This document shows, piece by piece, positions 8,137 through 15,892 of a stretch of 64,000 bases of DNA (position 1 is its first letter; each line of letters starts with the position of its first letter). The DNA is from Candidatus Bathyarchaeota archaeon (GTDB lineage: Archaea; Thermoproteota; Bathyarchaeia; Bathyarchaeales; Bathycorpusculaceae). Both the position numbers and the translations under genes were made by a program. The stretch is taken from contig JAOZIA010000019.1 of NCBI GenBank assembly GCA_026014585.1, positions 1-64,000 of the forward strand. Direction: 5' to 3'. The notes beneath the pieces are model-generated. The model was given only the letters and a program-made list of their open reading frames with translations, searched no databases and was not told where the DNA came from.

Positions 8137-9373
8137 TTAGCTTTTCCACTTTTCTTTTTATCTGGTCAAATATTGATGGGTTTGCTTCAAAATCCATTTC
8201 AACGGATGTGTTTTGGAACTCTTCTTTTATCACGTGTGCTTTGTCGTGGACCCAAGCGATAAACTGCATGGTCTGACTGTTTATGGGCACGCTAAAACTT
8301 GCTTGAATGTAATTTTCCAAAATCTTCAGTACCTCATGGCTAAGGCCGTCAAGGTTCTTTTCACATTTAGCAGATAGCAAAATTGGGTTTTTCACTATAG
8401 GTTTTAGCGCTGCAAGTTTCTCTTCAGCTTCTTCTGGTTTCATTAGGTCAATTTTGTTGAGGGCTGTTATAATTGGGATACCTGATGCGCCTAACATGTC
8501 AATTGTTTCTAAGCATATCTTGTTTTTCTTCTCGATTAATTCCTGGCTCTCATCAATGTCTAAAACTAGAATTATTAAATCTGAGAATATGGTCTCTTCA
8601 AGTGTAGAGTGAAATGCTTCCATTAACCCAATTGGTAATCGGTCAATAAAGCCCACAGTATCTGTTAAAAGGAATTTGTGGTCCAAAAATTCGATGATTC
8701 TTGTTGTCGTTGAAAGAGTAGTGAACAGGGATTTGTCTACGCGCACGGCTTCTTGTGCCAATGCATTAAACAGCGTGCTCTTTCCCGCGCTAGTGTAACC
8801 CGCAAGAGAAATGGATAAAAATCCAAGTTCGGTGCGGCGTTCACGGTGCAGAACCCTTTTTTCTCTAATGTGCTTGAGTTTTTTTAGGATAGTTTGAATC
8901 TGGCGTTTGATGGCTTCACGGTAAACATCCGCTTCGTACACTCCTAACCCCATAAAACCCGGTTGCTCGCTACTTTTGGCAAGCCGCACTTTTTCTTTGG
9001 CATGTTTAATTTCGTTTTTCAGTGTTGCCAGCTGGATTTGGAGTTGGGCTTCGGTTGTGGTTGCTCGTTTAGTGAAAATTTCCAAGATAAGTTGGAAGCG
9101 GTCGATGACTTCTATTTTGGTTGCTTTGGCGAGGTTATATGATTGTATCGTCCGTAGAGTATTATCAAAAATAACTTTGTCGGCACCAGTGTCTTTTACC
9201 ATCTGTCGGAGTTCTTCAACTTTTCCAGCGCCAATCTGGTATCGGGCATCCGCACGTCTTGTCTGCTCCAAAGTGCCCACGATAGTGTCGCCGGCGGATT
9301 GGGCGAGCCTTTTGAGTTCTTCTAAACTTGACGGTTCACGGTTCAGTCTGCGTTGAGCTAGGATTGCTTTCGT
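8108..9373 (-). CDS. hflX: GTPase HflX, apparent ACG start
   Basis: HflX is a ribosome-associated GTPase. Visible domains are the HflX N-terminal domain (ARYQIGAGKVEEL, IFDNTL), a coiled linker with QLATLKNEIKHAKEK and GFMGLGVYEADVYREAIKRQ, and the G domain with G1 AGYTSAGKSTL, G3 DTVGF and G4 NKID. The only canonical start is a GTG at 9280, but 31 in-frame codons upstream encode the typical HflX beginning KAILAQRR ... LEELKRLAQSAGDTIVG. The frame opens after a TAA at 9374-9376 and its first codon is ACG (9371-9373), eight bases after GGGGAGGAG. I therefore extend the gene to ACG. The 5' end overlaps MBF1 by 16 bases and the 3' end overlaps trm56. Confidence 0.88.
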   Translation of the reverse strand, partial: TKAILAQRRLNREPSSLEELKRLAQSAGDTIVGTLEQTRRADARYQIGAGKVEELRQMVKDTGADKVIFDNTLRTIQSYNLAKATKIEVIDRFQLILEIFTKRATTTEAQLQIQLATLKNEIKHAKEKVRLAKSSEQPGFMGLGVYEADVYREAIKRQIQTILKKLKHIREKRVLHRERRTELGFLSISLAGYTSAGKSTLFNALAQEAVRVDKSLFTTLSTTTRIIEFLDHKFLLTDTVGFIDRLPIGLMEAFHSTLEETIFSDLIILVLDIDESQELIEKKNKICLETIDMLGASGIPIITALNKIDLMKPEEAEEKLAALKPIVKNPILLSAKCEKNLDGLSHEVLKILENYIQASFSVPINSQTMQFIAWVHDKAHVIKEEFQNTSVEMDFEANPSIFDQIKRKVEKLNGKVQLSKP

Positions 9374-9918
9374 TTAGAGGGCTCCTCCCCTTTACTGTTA
9401 AACTGTATGAGGTCCCCCAAGGTTAACTCTTCATTTGCTGGTTTGGTAAGTACTGGTGGCGCTTTCTCTTTCTCCTTTTCAATCGGGACCATTAGCGTAA
9501 TTTTTAAGGTGCGTTCCAGCTTGGATGCTAAAAGGTTGTTTGGAGCCATTTTGCCTGTTTCAATATGTCTTAGAACTGAGGCTTTCTCGTTGATTTTTTT
9601 GCCCAAGTCTTCATGAGACAGCCCAAGTTTCTCTCTGGCAGCGCGAATTTTGGTTTGATAATCTTCAACGACTTCTGTGGTAATTGCAACTTGGGGAACG
9701 GATGATTTTTTCTGCACCATACTTACTGGAACAGCTGTTCTTTTTGGTGCAATTGATGTGGCTGCCGTTGCTTTTTTTCTTTCTATTTCAGCTTCTTCTT
9801 GTGGCAGAATTACTTTTCCATGTTTAGAGCACTCCGCACAAACGGTCAATCTTGCACCTTCAATTATTGCTCGTATGGGGTCGGAATGTATTTTTCGTCC
9901 ACAAACTTCACATCGCAA
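9358..9918 (-). CDS. mbf1: Multiprotein bridging factor aMBF1
   Basis: 186 residues: an N-terminal zinc ribbon (MRCEVCGRKI and LTVCAECSKHG), a variable linker, and a C-terminal Cro-type helix-turn-helix (IRAAREKLGLSHEDLGKKI, followed by KASVLRHIETGKMAPNNLLA). Archaeal MBF1 binds the small ribosomal subunit and is related to the eukaryotic coactivator. It is the first gene of a run with HflX and Trm56 and is divergent from the PUA-domain gene, with AT-rich promoter sequence between them. Confidence 0.92.
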   Translation of the reverse strand: MRCEVCGRKIHSDPIRAIIEGARLTVCAECSKHGKVILPQEEAEIERKKATAATSIAPKRTAVPVSMVQKKSSVPQVAITTEVVEDYQTKIRAAREKLGLSHEDLGKKINEKASVLRHIETGKMAPNNLLASKLERTLKITLMVPIEKEKEKAPPVLTKPANEELTLGDLIQFNSKGEEPSKRKQS

Positions 9919-10007
9919 GGTAACTTTTTCACCTTTTCATTGTCTTTATTAAATTGATAAGTTTATACTTATCGAATCATCAGAAAAAAATGAATGGTGC
10001 ATTAAGC

Positions 10008-10472
10008 ATGGACAGCACACTTGATAAAGTCAGAAGCATCGCAGATTACCAGTTCGGGCAGGGCGCAGGCAACACGCTGTTCCCTGAAAACATCCAAATC
10101 GAATACTCAAAACGCACAGGCAGAATACGCTACATAAACCACCACGGCGAACGTTTAGCAACCCTGCGACCTACCGATGGACTCTACTCCTTAAGTATCA
10201 AAGCCGCCAAAACCCTCGCAGAAAGCCTGCCATCAGCCAGATGCTTTGTAACAGTACAAACCGATGTTTCCAAGTATATTGCTGAAGGCGGAGACGTTTT
10301 TGCGGTTCACGTTGTAGCTGTTGATGAGGAGCTTCGTGCCAGAGATGAAGTGGTTGTTTTGGATGAGCAGAAACAGGTGTTGGCAGTTGGCCGGGCAGTT
10401 CTGTCAAGTGCAGAAATGAAGGCTTTTAGAACTGGGGTTGCAGTGAAAGTGCGGCACGGTATCAAAAAATAG
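10008..10472 (+). CDS. PUA-domain protein related to archaeosine tRNA-guanine transglycosylase C-terminus
   Basis: About 154 residues resembling the C-terminal C2-PUA module of archaeal TGT/ArcS proteins: ADYQFGQGAGNTLFPENI, TGRIRYINHHGERLATLRPTDGL-like core, then the PUA domain with YIAEGGDVFAVHVVAVDEEL, VVVLDEQKQVLAVGRAVLS and the end KAFRTGVAVKVRHG. The catalytic TIM barrel is absent, so this is a stand-alone RNA-binding subunit or split form. It may assist tRNA modification at G15 (inference). ATG at 10008 or 9990 are both possible; a TATA-like TTTATACTTA lies near 9962. Confidence 0.75.
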   Translation: MDSTLDKVRSIADYQFGQGAGNTLFPENIQIEYSKRTGRIRYINHHGERLATLRPTDGLYSLSIKAAKTLAESLPSARCFVTVQTDVSKYIAEGGDVFAVHVVAVDEELRARDEVVVLDEQKQVLAVGRAVLSSAEMKAFRTGVAVKVRHGIKK

Positions 10473-10605
10473 CTGCTGAACAATTTTAGTGGAAAAGCTG
10501 AAGGCTGCCAGCTACTCTAGTTGGCAAGAGAAAGAAGTATTATACTGGTAGTCTTCAACTTTTCCACCGCAAAAGGCGAACCAATTTTTTCATTTAAGGA
10601 TTTTT

Positions 10606-10653
10606 GTCAAGGTTTCTTGACTAAGCCAAGTCAAACTTTCTTGACTAAACCAG
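10606..10653. promoter_or_regulatory. Tandem 24-bp repeat with GTCAA(G/A)-N4-CTTGAC dyads
   Basis: Two adjacent 24-base units (10606-10629 and 10630-10653). The first contains the dyad GTCAAGGTTTCTTGAC and the second GTCAAACTTTCTTGAC, each followed by TAA(G/A)CCA. They end about ten bases before a TATA-like CTATAAACAT (about 10664) of the NAC gene. The arrangement is that of a two-site operator or activator site; the binding protein is unknown. Confidence 0.55.
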
Positions 10654-10710
10654 AAGGCAACATCTATAAACATAAACAACAACTAAATCATTCAATCTTG
10701 GTGAAGTCTT

Positions 10711-11073
10711 ATGCATAGACGCATTAATCCTCGTGAACAGAAACGTATGATGTAGCGTATGGGCATGAACATGGATGCGGTTTCCGACGTTAAACAGGTC
10801 ATTATTCAAACCGCAAACAAAGACATCGTGATTGAGGAACCTGAAGTTATGATAATGAATGTTCAGGGACAAAAAATGTACCAAATCATCGGTGGAGACG
10901 TCAGCGAACAAGCCCCCGGGCAAACTCTGAAGGCAGAAGCAAAACCAGCTTTTTCTGAAGAAGATGTCCAGTTGGTTGCTGACCAAACAGGCAAAAGCCT
11001 AGAACAAGCCAAAGAAGCATTGCAGGAATGTGCTGGAGACTTAGCAAAGGCTATTTTACTGCTTCAATCCTAA
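10711..11073 (+). CDS. nac: Nascent polypeptide-associated complex protein (NAC), interrupted by in-frame UAG
   Basis: Archaeal NAC binds the ribosome and nascent chains. Downstream of 10759 the frame gives a NAC beta-barrel (DVKQVIIQTANKDIVIEEPE, then VQGQKMYQIIGGDV) and a C-terminal UBA domain (EEDVQLVADQTGKSLEQAKE). The conserved basic N-terminus is encoded upstream from ATG 10711 as MHRRINPREQKRMM, then UAG (10753-10755), then RMGMNMD. Homologues normally have Lys, Arg or Gln at that point. GGTGA sits six bases before ATG 10711, whereas the internal ATG 10759 has no ribosome-binding site. Readthrough, recoding, reinitiation at 10759, mutation or a sequence error are all possible. Confidence 0.8.
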
Positions 11074-11167
11074 ATTTTCCTTATTCCTTTGTCTGTACGT
11101 CTAACTTTAGAAAACAGTTTCGTAGCTTCTTTAGCGTAGTAAAAACTGGTGTCGGCGTAACCGCTGA

Positions 11168-11995
11168 TTAAACTGGTTCTTCTGGTGGCAGTGGACTGTT
11201 TGGTTTTTTCTCGCGAATTAGTATAAGGATTGTTACAGCTATTGCTGCAATTACACCAATGGCAACAACGATATAACTTGATGGTATTCCTGTGGTTTCA
11301 GGTGGCGACGTAGCAGTCGGTGTTGCTGTGACTGGAGGGGTTGCTGTTGCTGGCGGCGGGGTAGGTGTTTGAGTTGGTGTTGCTGTGGGTGTTGGTGTAG
11401 GTGCTTCGCCAACATTGGTTATACTTAGTGATTTTACTGCTGACAGGTTTTGTCCTTTGAACAGTAAACCTTGTGAGCCAACTACCAAAAGCCTGGATGC
11501 TTCGCCGTTTGGAAGCGCTGTGCCGTTTGCAAATTGATATGCCACCATTATCGTCAAGGGCAAAAGTGGTGTCGTTTCTTCACCTGTACTGTTATCGTAA
11601 ACTGTGTATTGTGGTGAAATATTAAATCCATAAGCTACTTGGGCGTAGCTAAATGTCATGTTGGCTCCGTCGTCTCCCTCTGTTTGCACTGTAACATTTT
11701 GGTAGGGTTCCAATGTGTAACCTGCAACTATGCAGAGTTGATAAAGCGAGACGCCCTGATACTCTCCAGCGTAAAGCTCTGAATCTAACACGTATCCTCC
11801 CCAATTGATTGTTGGAATAAACGTGGACGTGTCATTTATGTTACTTAGACTGTGCTCTGCCCCGTTTGGACCATAAACAATTATCTCTTCTGGTGCAGTT
11901 GCTTGTGCTAAAGGAGCAGTTGAAAATAATACAGCAGTAAAAAGCATTAAGAAAAGCATAATACTCATGCTTGTTATTATTTTATTTTTCTTCAA
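11168..11995 (-). CDS. Membrane-anchored surface protein with molybdopterin-oxidoreductase-like fold
   Basis: 275 residues: a signal peptide (hydrophobic stretch around residues 8-32), an extracellular domain, a Pro/Thr-rich linker (about residues 200-235), one C-terminal membrane helix (SYIVVAIGVIAAIAVTILIL) and a short charged tail. The extracellular part resembles the sulfite-oxidase-type molybdopterin-binding fold (GVSLYQLCIVAGY, VTVQTEGDDGANMTFSYAQV, EASRLLVVGSQGLLFKGQNL), but I see no obvious cofactor-binding arrangement, so it may be a structural or ligand-binding relative. It probably sits on the outer face of the membrane. Confidence 0.65.
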   Translation of the reverse strand: MKKNKIITSMSIMLFLMLFTAVLFSTAPLAQATAPEEIIVYGPNGAEHSLSNINDTSTFIPTINWGGYVLDSELYAGEYQGVSLYQLCIVAGYTLEPYQNVTVQTEGDDGANMTFSYAQVAYGFNISPQYTVYDNSTGEETTPLLPLTIMVAYQFANGTALPNGEASRLLVVGSQGLLFKGQNLSAVKSLSITNVGEAPTPTPTATPTQTPTPPPATATPPVTATPTATSPPETTGIPSSYIVVAIGVIAAIAVTILILIREKKPNSPLPPEEPV

Positions 11996-12137
11996 TTTGT
12001 TAACTCTCCTGATTATTTTGAAATGGGCTTCTGAATAAAAGCTTTACTCAAAAGACACTAAAACAAATCGCCGTCTAAATGGAAAAATTTTAATCCAGCC
12101 ATGAAAGGCATGATAATCAGGGATTATCACGGTAAAA

Positions 12138-12935
12138 ATGGAAATAATAAGCATAGGAAACGAACTACTTATAGGAAAAATTCAAAACACAAATGCTTTT
12201 TGGCTCTCTAAACAGGCAACACAATTAGGCGTTAACGTAACAAGAGAAACAACAATCCCCGACATTATTGACGTAATCGCTCAAACCCTCAAAGAAACAA
12301 TCCGGCGTAAACCTCAATTCATAATAACCACAGGCGGACTGGGACCAACTTTTGATGACAAAACCTTTGAGGCAGTCGCAAAAGCTCTCAACCGACCCTT
12401 AGAAGTCAACCCCGAAGCCCTAAATTTTGTCAAAGAAAAATGCGAAACCTACGCCAAAAAACACGGTCTTCCCATCATAGAAATGACGCCGCCCAGAATC
12501 AAAATGGCTGCTCTCCCACAGGGAACACAACCAATCAACAACCCTGTTGGAACTGCTCCTGGTTTACGTGTGGATTTGGAGAGTGTAATGTTGTTTGTTT
12601 TGCCTGGTGTTCCTTTGGAGATGGAGGCAATTTTTAATGAATCCATCGCTCCTCTTCTTAAGAGTGCTGTGGGTGAATTGAGGTTTTTTGAGCGGAGCCT
12701 TTTTGCAGATTGTATCGCGGAGGCTGCTTTAGCGCCGCTGATTGATGCTGTTATGAGGGATAATGCGGCGGTTTACCTTAAGTCTCATCCCCTGAAAGTG
12801 GGTGAAACGTTTCGGGTTGAGTTGCACCTGACTCTGAGTTGCTCTGGAGATGGCGTGGAAAAACTGCAAAAAGCCGCTGGTCAACTTGCTAAGCTTATTG
12901 AACAGCATGGGGGCAAACCCTCCTTTAATGAGTAA
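12138..12935 (+). CDS. CinA-like MoaB/Mog-domain protein (COG1058)
   Basis: 265 residues with a MoCF/MoaB-type fold: the N-terminal EIISIGNELLIGKIQNTN, the central TTGGLGPTFDDKTFEAVA, and NPVGTAPGLRVD with LFVLPGVPLEMEAIF. The family corresponds to the N-terminal domain of CinA; some members hydrolyse ADP-ribose or bind NMN-related compounds, while the archaeal single-domain form is poorly characterised. The CinA deamidase domain is absent. It starts a plus-strand pair with the secreted transglutaminase-like protein, 53 bases apart. Confidence 0.83.
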   Translation: MEIISIGNELLIGKIQNTNAFWLSKQATQLGVNVTRETTIPDIIDVIAQTLKETIRRKPQFIITTGGLGPTFDDKTFEAVAKALNRPLEVNPEALNFVKEKCETYAKKHGLPIIEMTPPRIKMAALPQGTQPINNPVGTAPGLRVDLESVMLFVLPGVPLEMEAIFNESIAPLLKSAVGELRFFERSLFADCIAEAALAPLIDAVMRDNAAVYLKSHPLKVGETFRVELHLTLSCSGDGVEKLQKAAGQLAKLIEQHGGKPSFNE

Positions 12936-12988
12936 ACTTAATCTGCATTAGACCTTACTAATTTAGGGTTTAACAGTGTCGTTGACAA

Positions 12989-14179
12989 ATGAAAAGACAA
13001 ATCTCTAAAGCAGTCACTATGCTTGTAGTTTTGGTTTTTGTTATTTCAATGATTCCGCTGTCAACTGCACAGGGTGCTACAACGCTGACTTATCGTCTAA
13101 CTGAGCATCCAAACGACCAGAAAACCTACACTCTCACGGTGACTATACCCGACACGTTACTTGAGGAGTATCAACAAAAAAACCACCGTTTATCCTTCCT
13201 AAGTGACTACCCCAAATTTGTAACTCCGTATGCTCTTCAGCCAATAGCTGATGCACTGTGGGAAATCTACCAAAATGATGAAGACTTCACAAACGGCGTC
13301 CTTCAAATCGTACATCAAATAAGCTACGAGGCGTCAGGTCCAGGTGAATACCCTGTAGAAACAATGGTTAACGATGTAGGCGACTGCGACCTTCTATCCC
13401 AAATTGCTGCATCCATCCTGCAAGCTGGCGGAATAGACGTTGTTTTTCTATTTTATGAACGCAAAGATGACCAAAACCGTAATCAAAATCATCTGCAGAT
13501 AGGGGTGCATATTCCAAATCCTCCCGTATACTCCCGATATAACGTAACAAGCATCACCTATAACGGAGAAAAATATTACATTGGAGAATCTACTGGTGAA
13601 AACTGGCAGTCTGGATGGCGAATTGGTGAGTGCCCACAAGACCTCATTGGCGCTCCTGTAGAAATTGTTAACATTGATGAATCTGAAAGAACAGGAATGC
13701 AAACTGTTTCTGCAAGTCTACATGGTCAAGAAGAATCCTGTTTGAGTTTGACCCTTTCAGAACCAGCCCTGTATCAAAACAGTCCCTTAGTGATTGCTGG
13801 TCAAATTGCTCCTGTTCTTGCTAATCAAAACATAACCTTGTTTGCGGAGGGGTCAGGTGACCAATGGTTTGAGGTTGGTTCAGTTTTAACTGGTGCTGAT
13901 GGCAAATTTGTGTTTGAGTGGAACCCGCAAAATATTGGCTTTTATCGGTTGCAAGCGTTTTGGTCTGGAAACAGTCAATACTGTGGTTCAAGCAGCTCTC
14001 AAAAAGGCGTGGTCATATTGCCAGATATAACTTATCTTTTGATTGGCGCTATCACCATAACTTTAAGCATATTGGCTGGGTTCTTTTTGGTTCTCAATTT
14101 TTCTCGTGGACACAAAGAAGAAAAATTGGGTTTTACTTCAACTGATAAGCCGCTTTATCAGCCGCCTGGTGAACCGTGA
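12989..14179 (+). CDS. Secreted transglutaminase-like protein with Ig-like domain and membrane anchor
   Basis: 396 residues. Residues 1-29 form a signal peptide. The middle holds a transglutaminase/cysteine-protease-like core: VNDVGDCDLLSQIAASIL with the candidate nucleophile Cys133, NHLQIGVHIP with candidate His168, and a downstream YYIGESTGENW that could supply the acidic residue. Residues about 255-345 look like an Ig/bacterial-type beta domain (SPLVIAGQIAPVLANQNITL), and a membrane helix follows near the C-terminus (YLLIGAITITLSILAGFFLV). It would act outside the cell, possibly on peptides or surface polymers. The 3' end overlaps the convergent ferritin-like gene by 22 bases. Confidence 0.72.
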   Translation: MKRQISKAVTMLVVLVFVISMIPLSTAQGATTLTYRLTEHPNDQKTYTLTVTIPDTLLEEYQQKNHRLSFLSDYPKFVTPYALQPIADALWEIYQNDEDFTNGVLQIVHQISYEASGPGEYPVETMVNDVGDCDLLSQIAASILQAGGIDVVFLFYERKDDQNRNQNHLQIGVHIPNPPVYSRYNVTSITYNGEKYYIGESTGENWQSGWRIGECPQDLIGAPVEIVNIDESERTGMQTVSASLHGQEESCLSLTLSEPALYQNSPLVIAGQIAPVLANQNITLFAEGSGDQWFEVGSVLTGADGKFVFEWNPQNIGFYRLQAFWSGNSQYCGSSSSQKGVVILPDITYLLIGAITITLSILAGFFLVLNFSRGHKEEKLGFTSTDKPLYQPPGEP

Positions 14180-14643
14180 AACGGCACATCTTCCCAGAGC
14201 ATCTTCCACCAGTCTTCTTCAGTAATTGTCTCACCTTTCACAATAATCTCAAGCAGTGACTTTAGTAATGCATGATGCTTATACTCATCACTTAATATAG
14301 ACCGCAACAGAAAAGCTACTTTTTGATTTTCAAGAGTAGGCAAAACCTTCTCTATCAGCTTGATTAATTCGGTTTCCATGTCGATGTGTTTCTGAACCAG
14401 CTTCTTTTGCTCATCAAGGTTTTCCTGTGTCAATGCCGTAGATGTTTGGGTTAGAAGTACGTGTGCTGCTGTGTAGAGTTCTGCATGTTTCACAGAATCC
14501 ATCGAGACACCCTTAAGCACACCTTTAACCACGGGGTTTTTGATGTTGCCAAGAGACTTCTCCAAGGACTCCACAATCGCATTCTCGTTCTCAATTTGCT
14601 TTTTAATAAAAGCCAAGAGTTCCTCATTCTTGTTTGCTGTCAC
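14158..14643 (-). CDS. Ferritin-like/rubrerythrin-like four-helix protein
   Basis: 161 residues predicted to be almost wholly helical. Candidate metal ligands are spaced as in ferritin-like bundles: ENENAIVESLEKSL, DSVKHAELYTAAHVLL, IDMETELIKLIEKV and LSDEYKHHALLKSLLEII. No rubredoxin-type cysteines are present. A role in iron binding or peroxide protection is possible, but the ExxH pattern is imperfect, so this is tentative. Convergent with the preceding gene. Confidence 0.55.
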   Translation of the reverse strand: MTANKNEELLAFIKKQIENENAIVESLEKSLGNIKNPVVKGVLKGVSMDSVKHAELYTAAHVLLTQTSTALTQENLDEQKKLVQKHIDMETELIKLIEKVLPTLENQKVAFLLRSILSDEYKHHALLKSLLEIIVKGETITEEDWWKMLWEDVPFHGSPGG

Positions 14644-14697
14644 AATAAATCGCCCAATAAAATAAACTGCGGATAATGAATAAGGCTTTCGGAAACC

Positions 14698-15822
14698 CTA
14701 CTCAACCTTCACTTCCCGCAAATTCTTATAATCCAAAACCACCGCTACCCCTTTTTCCCTAAAAGAAGCATCCAACTCTGAATCACCCGTATCAACCTTC
14801 AAACTACTCAACCTGTCCAGCTTGCTTTTTGTTGCAATCACTGTGATGTTTTCCATGCCGACTTTTCGGATGACTTTGGCGCTGATTTGCTGGTTTCCCC
14901 GTCCAAAAACGAACCCTTGCCCTCCAATTGGGGTCACAATAATTCTGACAGGTTTGCCTTCGATGGCGTTTAGGATTTGTTGCTCATTAACGTCTCTTGC
15001 AACGATTTTTTTGTTTTGAAAAATATCCACGCCCAGCAGCGTTTTTTTCTCGTCGAGCAGGTCGCTGACGGTTCGTGTGGTGGTTCCTGGACCCAAAATG
15101 TAGAGCACCTCAGGCTTCATCTCCTCTATAATGTACACTGCAATGGCGGCTTGATTGCGAACCTCATCCTCAGTCATGGGGCTCTCCATCTTGTTACCCT
15201 GAATCAGATGCGGCTCAAAGGGGCTAAGCATATAACCGTAAAGCTCCGCAGACATGCGCCCCTCGCGGAAAGCCTGCTCATTAATGTCCATAACCTCCGC
15301 CTCATGCAGGGGTAAATTGGCAAACAAAAACCTCAACGTGACTCTCGCAGCAGCTTGGGGTGTAATTGCGAAAATTGCACTGTGCATTTTTACGCCTGTG
15401 GGCACTCCCAGCACGGGAACCTTCAGGTCAACGGCTTTTTGGATGTCGCGGGCTGTGCCGTCTCCACCGCAGAAAACCAGCAGGTCCACCTTGGCGTTTA
15501 GGATTTGGTTGGCGACGCTTTGCGTGTCTTGTGCGTTGGTGTCTGATTTTTCTTCACCCACCACCCTGTAGGAGAAGCCCAAGTTTTTGGCTTGTGTTTC
15601 GCCCATGTTGCCTGCGCCTACAATCAAGTTTAGGTGTTCTTTGGCTTGAGTTATGCTTGAGAGGAAAAGTTCGGCTTTGGCTGGCGCGACAGGTTTGGCT
15701 CCAAGCGTGATTGCTTTGTTTAGGATTTCTTTGCCGTCGGTTCCTTTTAGTCCTACGGCTCCACCCATGCCTGCAACAGGGTTAACGATAAAGCCGATGG
15801 TTTTGCTTGGGAGATTTTCCAT
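14698..15822 (-). CDS. ATP-NAD kinase-like protein (COG3199)
   Basis: About 374 residues of the NAD kinase/diacylglycerol kinase superfamily. It begins IGFIVNPVAGMGGAVGLKGT and has the signature GGDGT within DLLVFCGGDGTARDIQKAV, followed by VPVLGVPTGVKMHSAIFAI. The C-terminal region (ILGPGTTTRTVSDLLDEKKT, then LLGVDIFQNKKIVARDVNE) is characteristic of the COG3199 branch. The likely reaction is ATP- or polyphosphate-dependent phosphorylation of a nucleotide cofactor; the exact substrate is unproven. ATG 15822 is chosen; TTG 15828 is an alternative. Confidence 0.83.
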   Translation of the reverse strand: MENLPSKTIGFIVNPVAGMGGAVGLKGTDGKEILNKAITLGAKPVAPAKAELFLSSITQAKEHLNLIVGAGNMGETQAKNLGFSYRVVGEEKSDTNAQDTQSVANQILNAKVDLLVFCGGDGTARDIQKAVDLKVPVLGVPTGVKMHSAIFAITPQAAARVTLRFLFANLPLHEAEVMDINEQAFREGRMSAELYGYMLSPFEPHLIQGNKMESPMTEDEVRNQAAIAVYIIEEMKPEVLYILGPGTTTRTVSDLLDEKKTLLGVDIFQNKKIVARDVNEQQILNAIEGKPVRIIVTPIGGQGFVFGRGNQQISAKVIRKVGMENITVIATKSKLDRLSSLKVDTGDSELDASFREKGVAVVLDYKNLREVKVE

Positions 15823-15892
15823 ACTCAATAGTTGTCACTGTGGCTATAAATGAGTTGAGAAAATAAAAAAGAAAAAAATGATAAAAGTGGGT

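Noticed and set aside
10521-10718. Open frame of 65 codons between the PUA gene and NAC.
   Set aside because: It covers the tandem dyads and the NAC promoter, has no ribosome-binding site and low-complexity repeat-derived sequence.
10711-11073. Genome-wide reassignment of UAG to a sense codon as explanation for the NAC stop.
   Set aside because: UAG is the terminal stop of several intact genes here (for example MBF1, the PUA protein, Pcc1, TFE-beta, NadC and the mannitol gene), so it is used as a normal stop.
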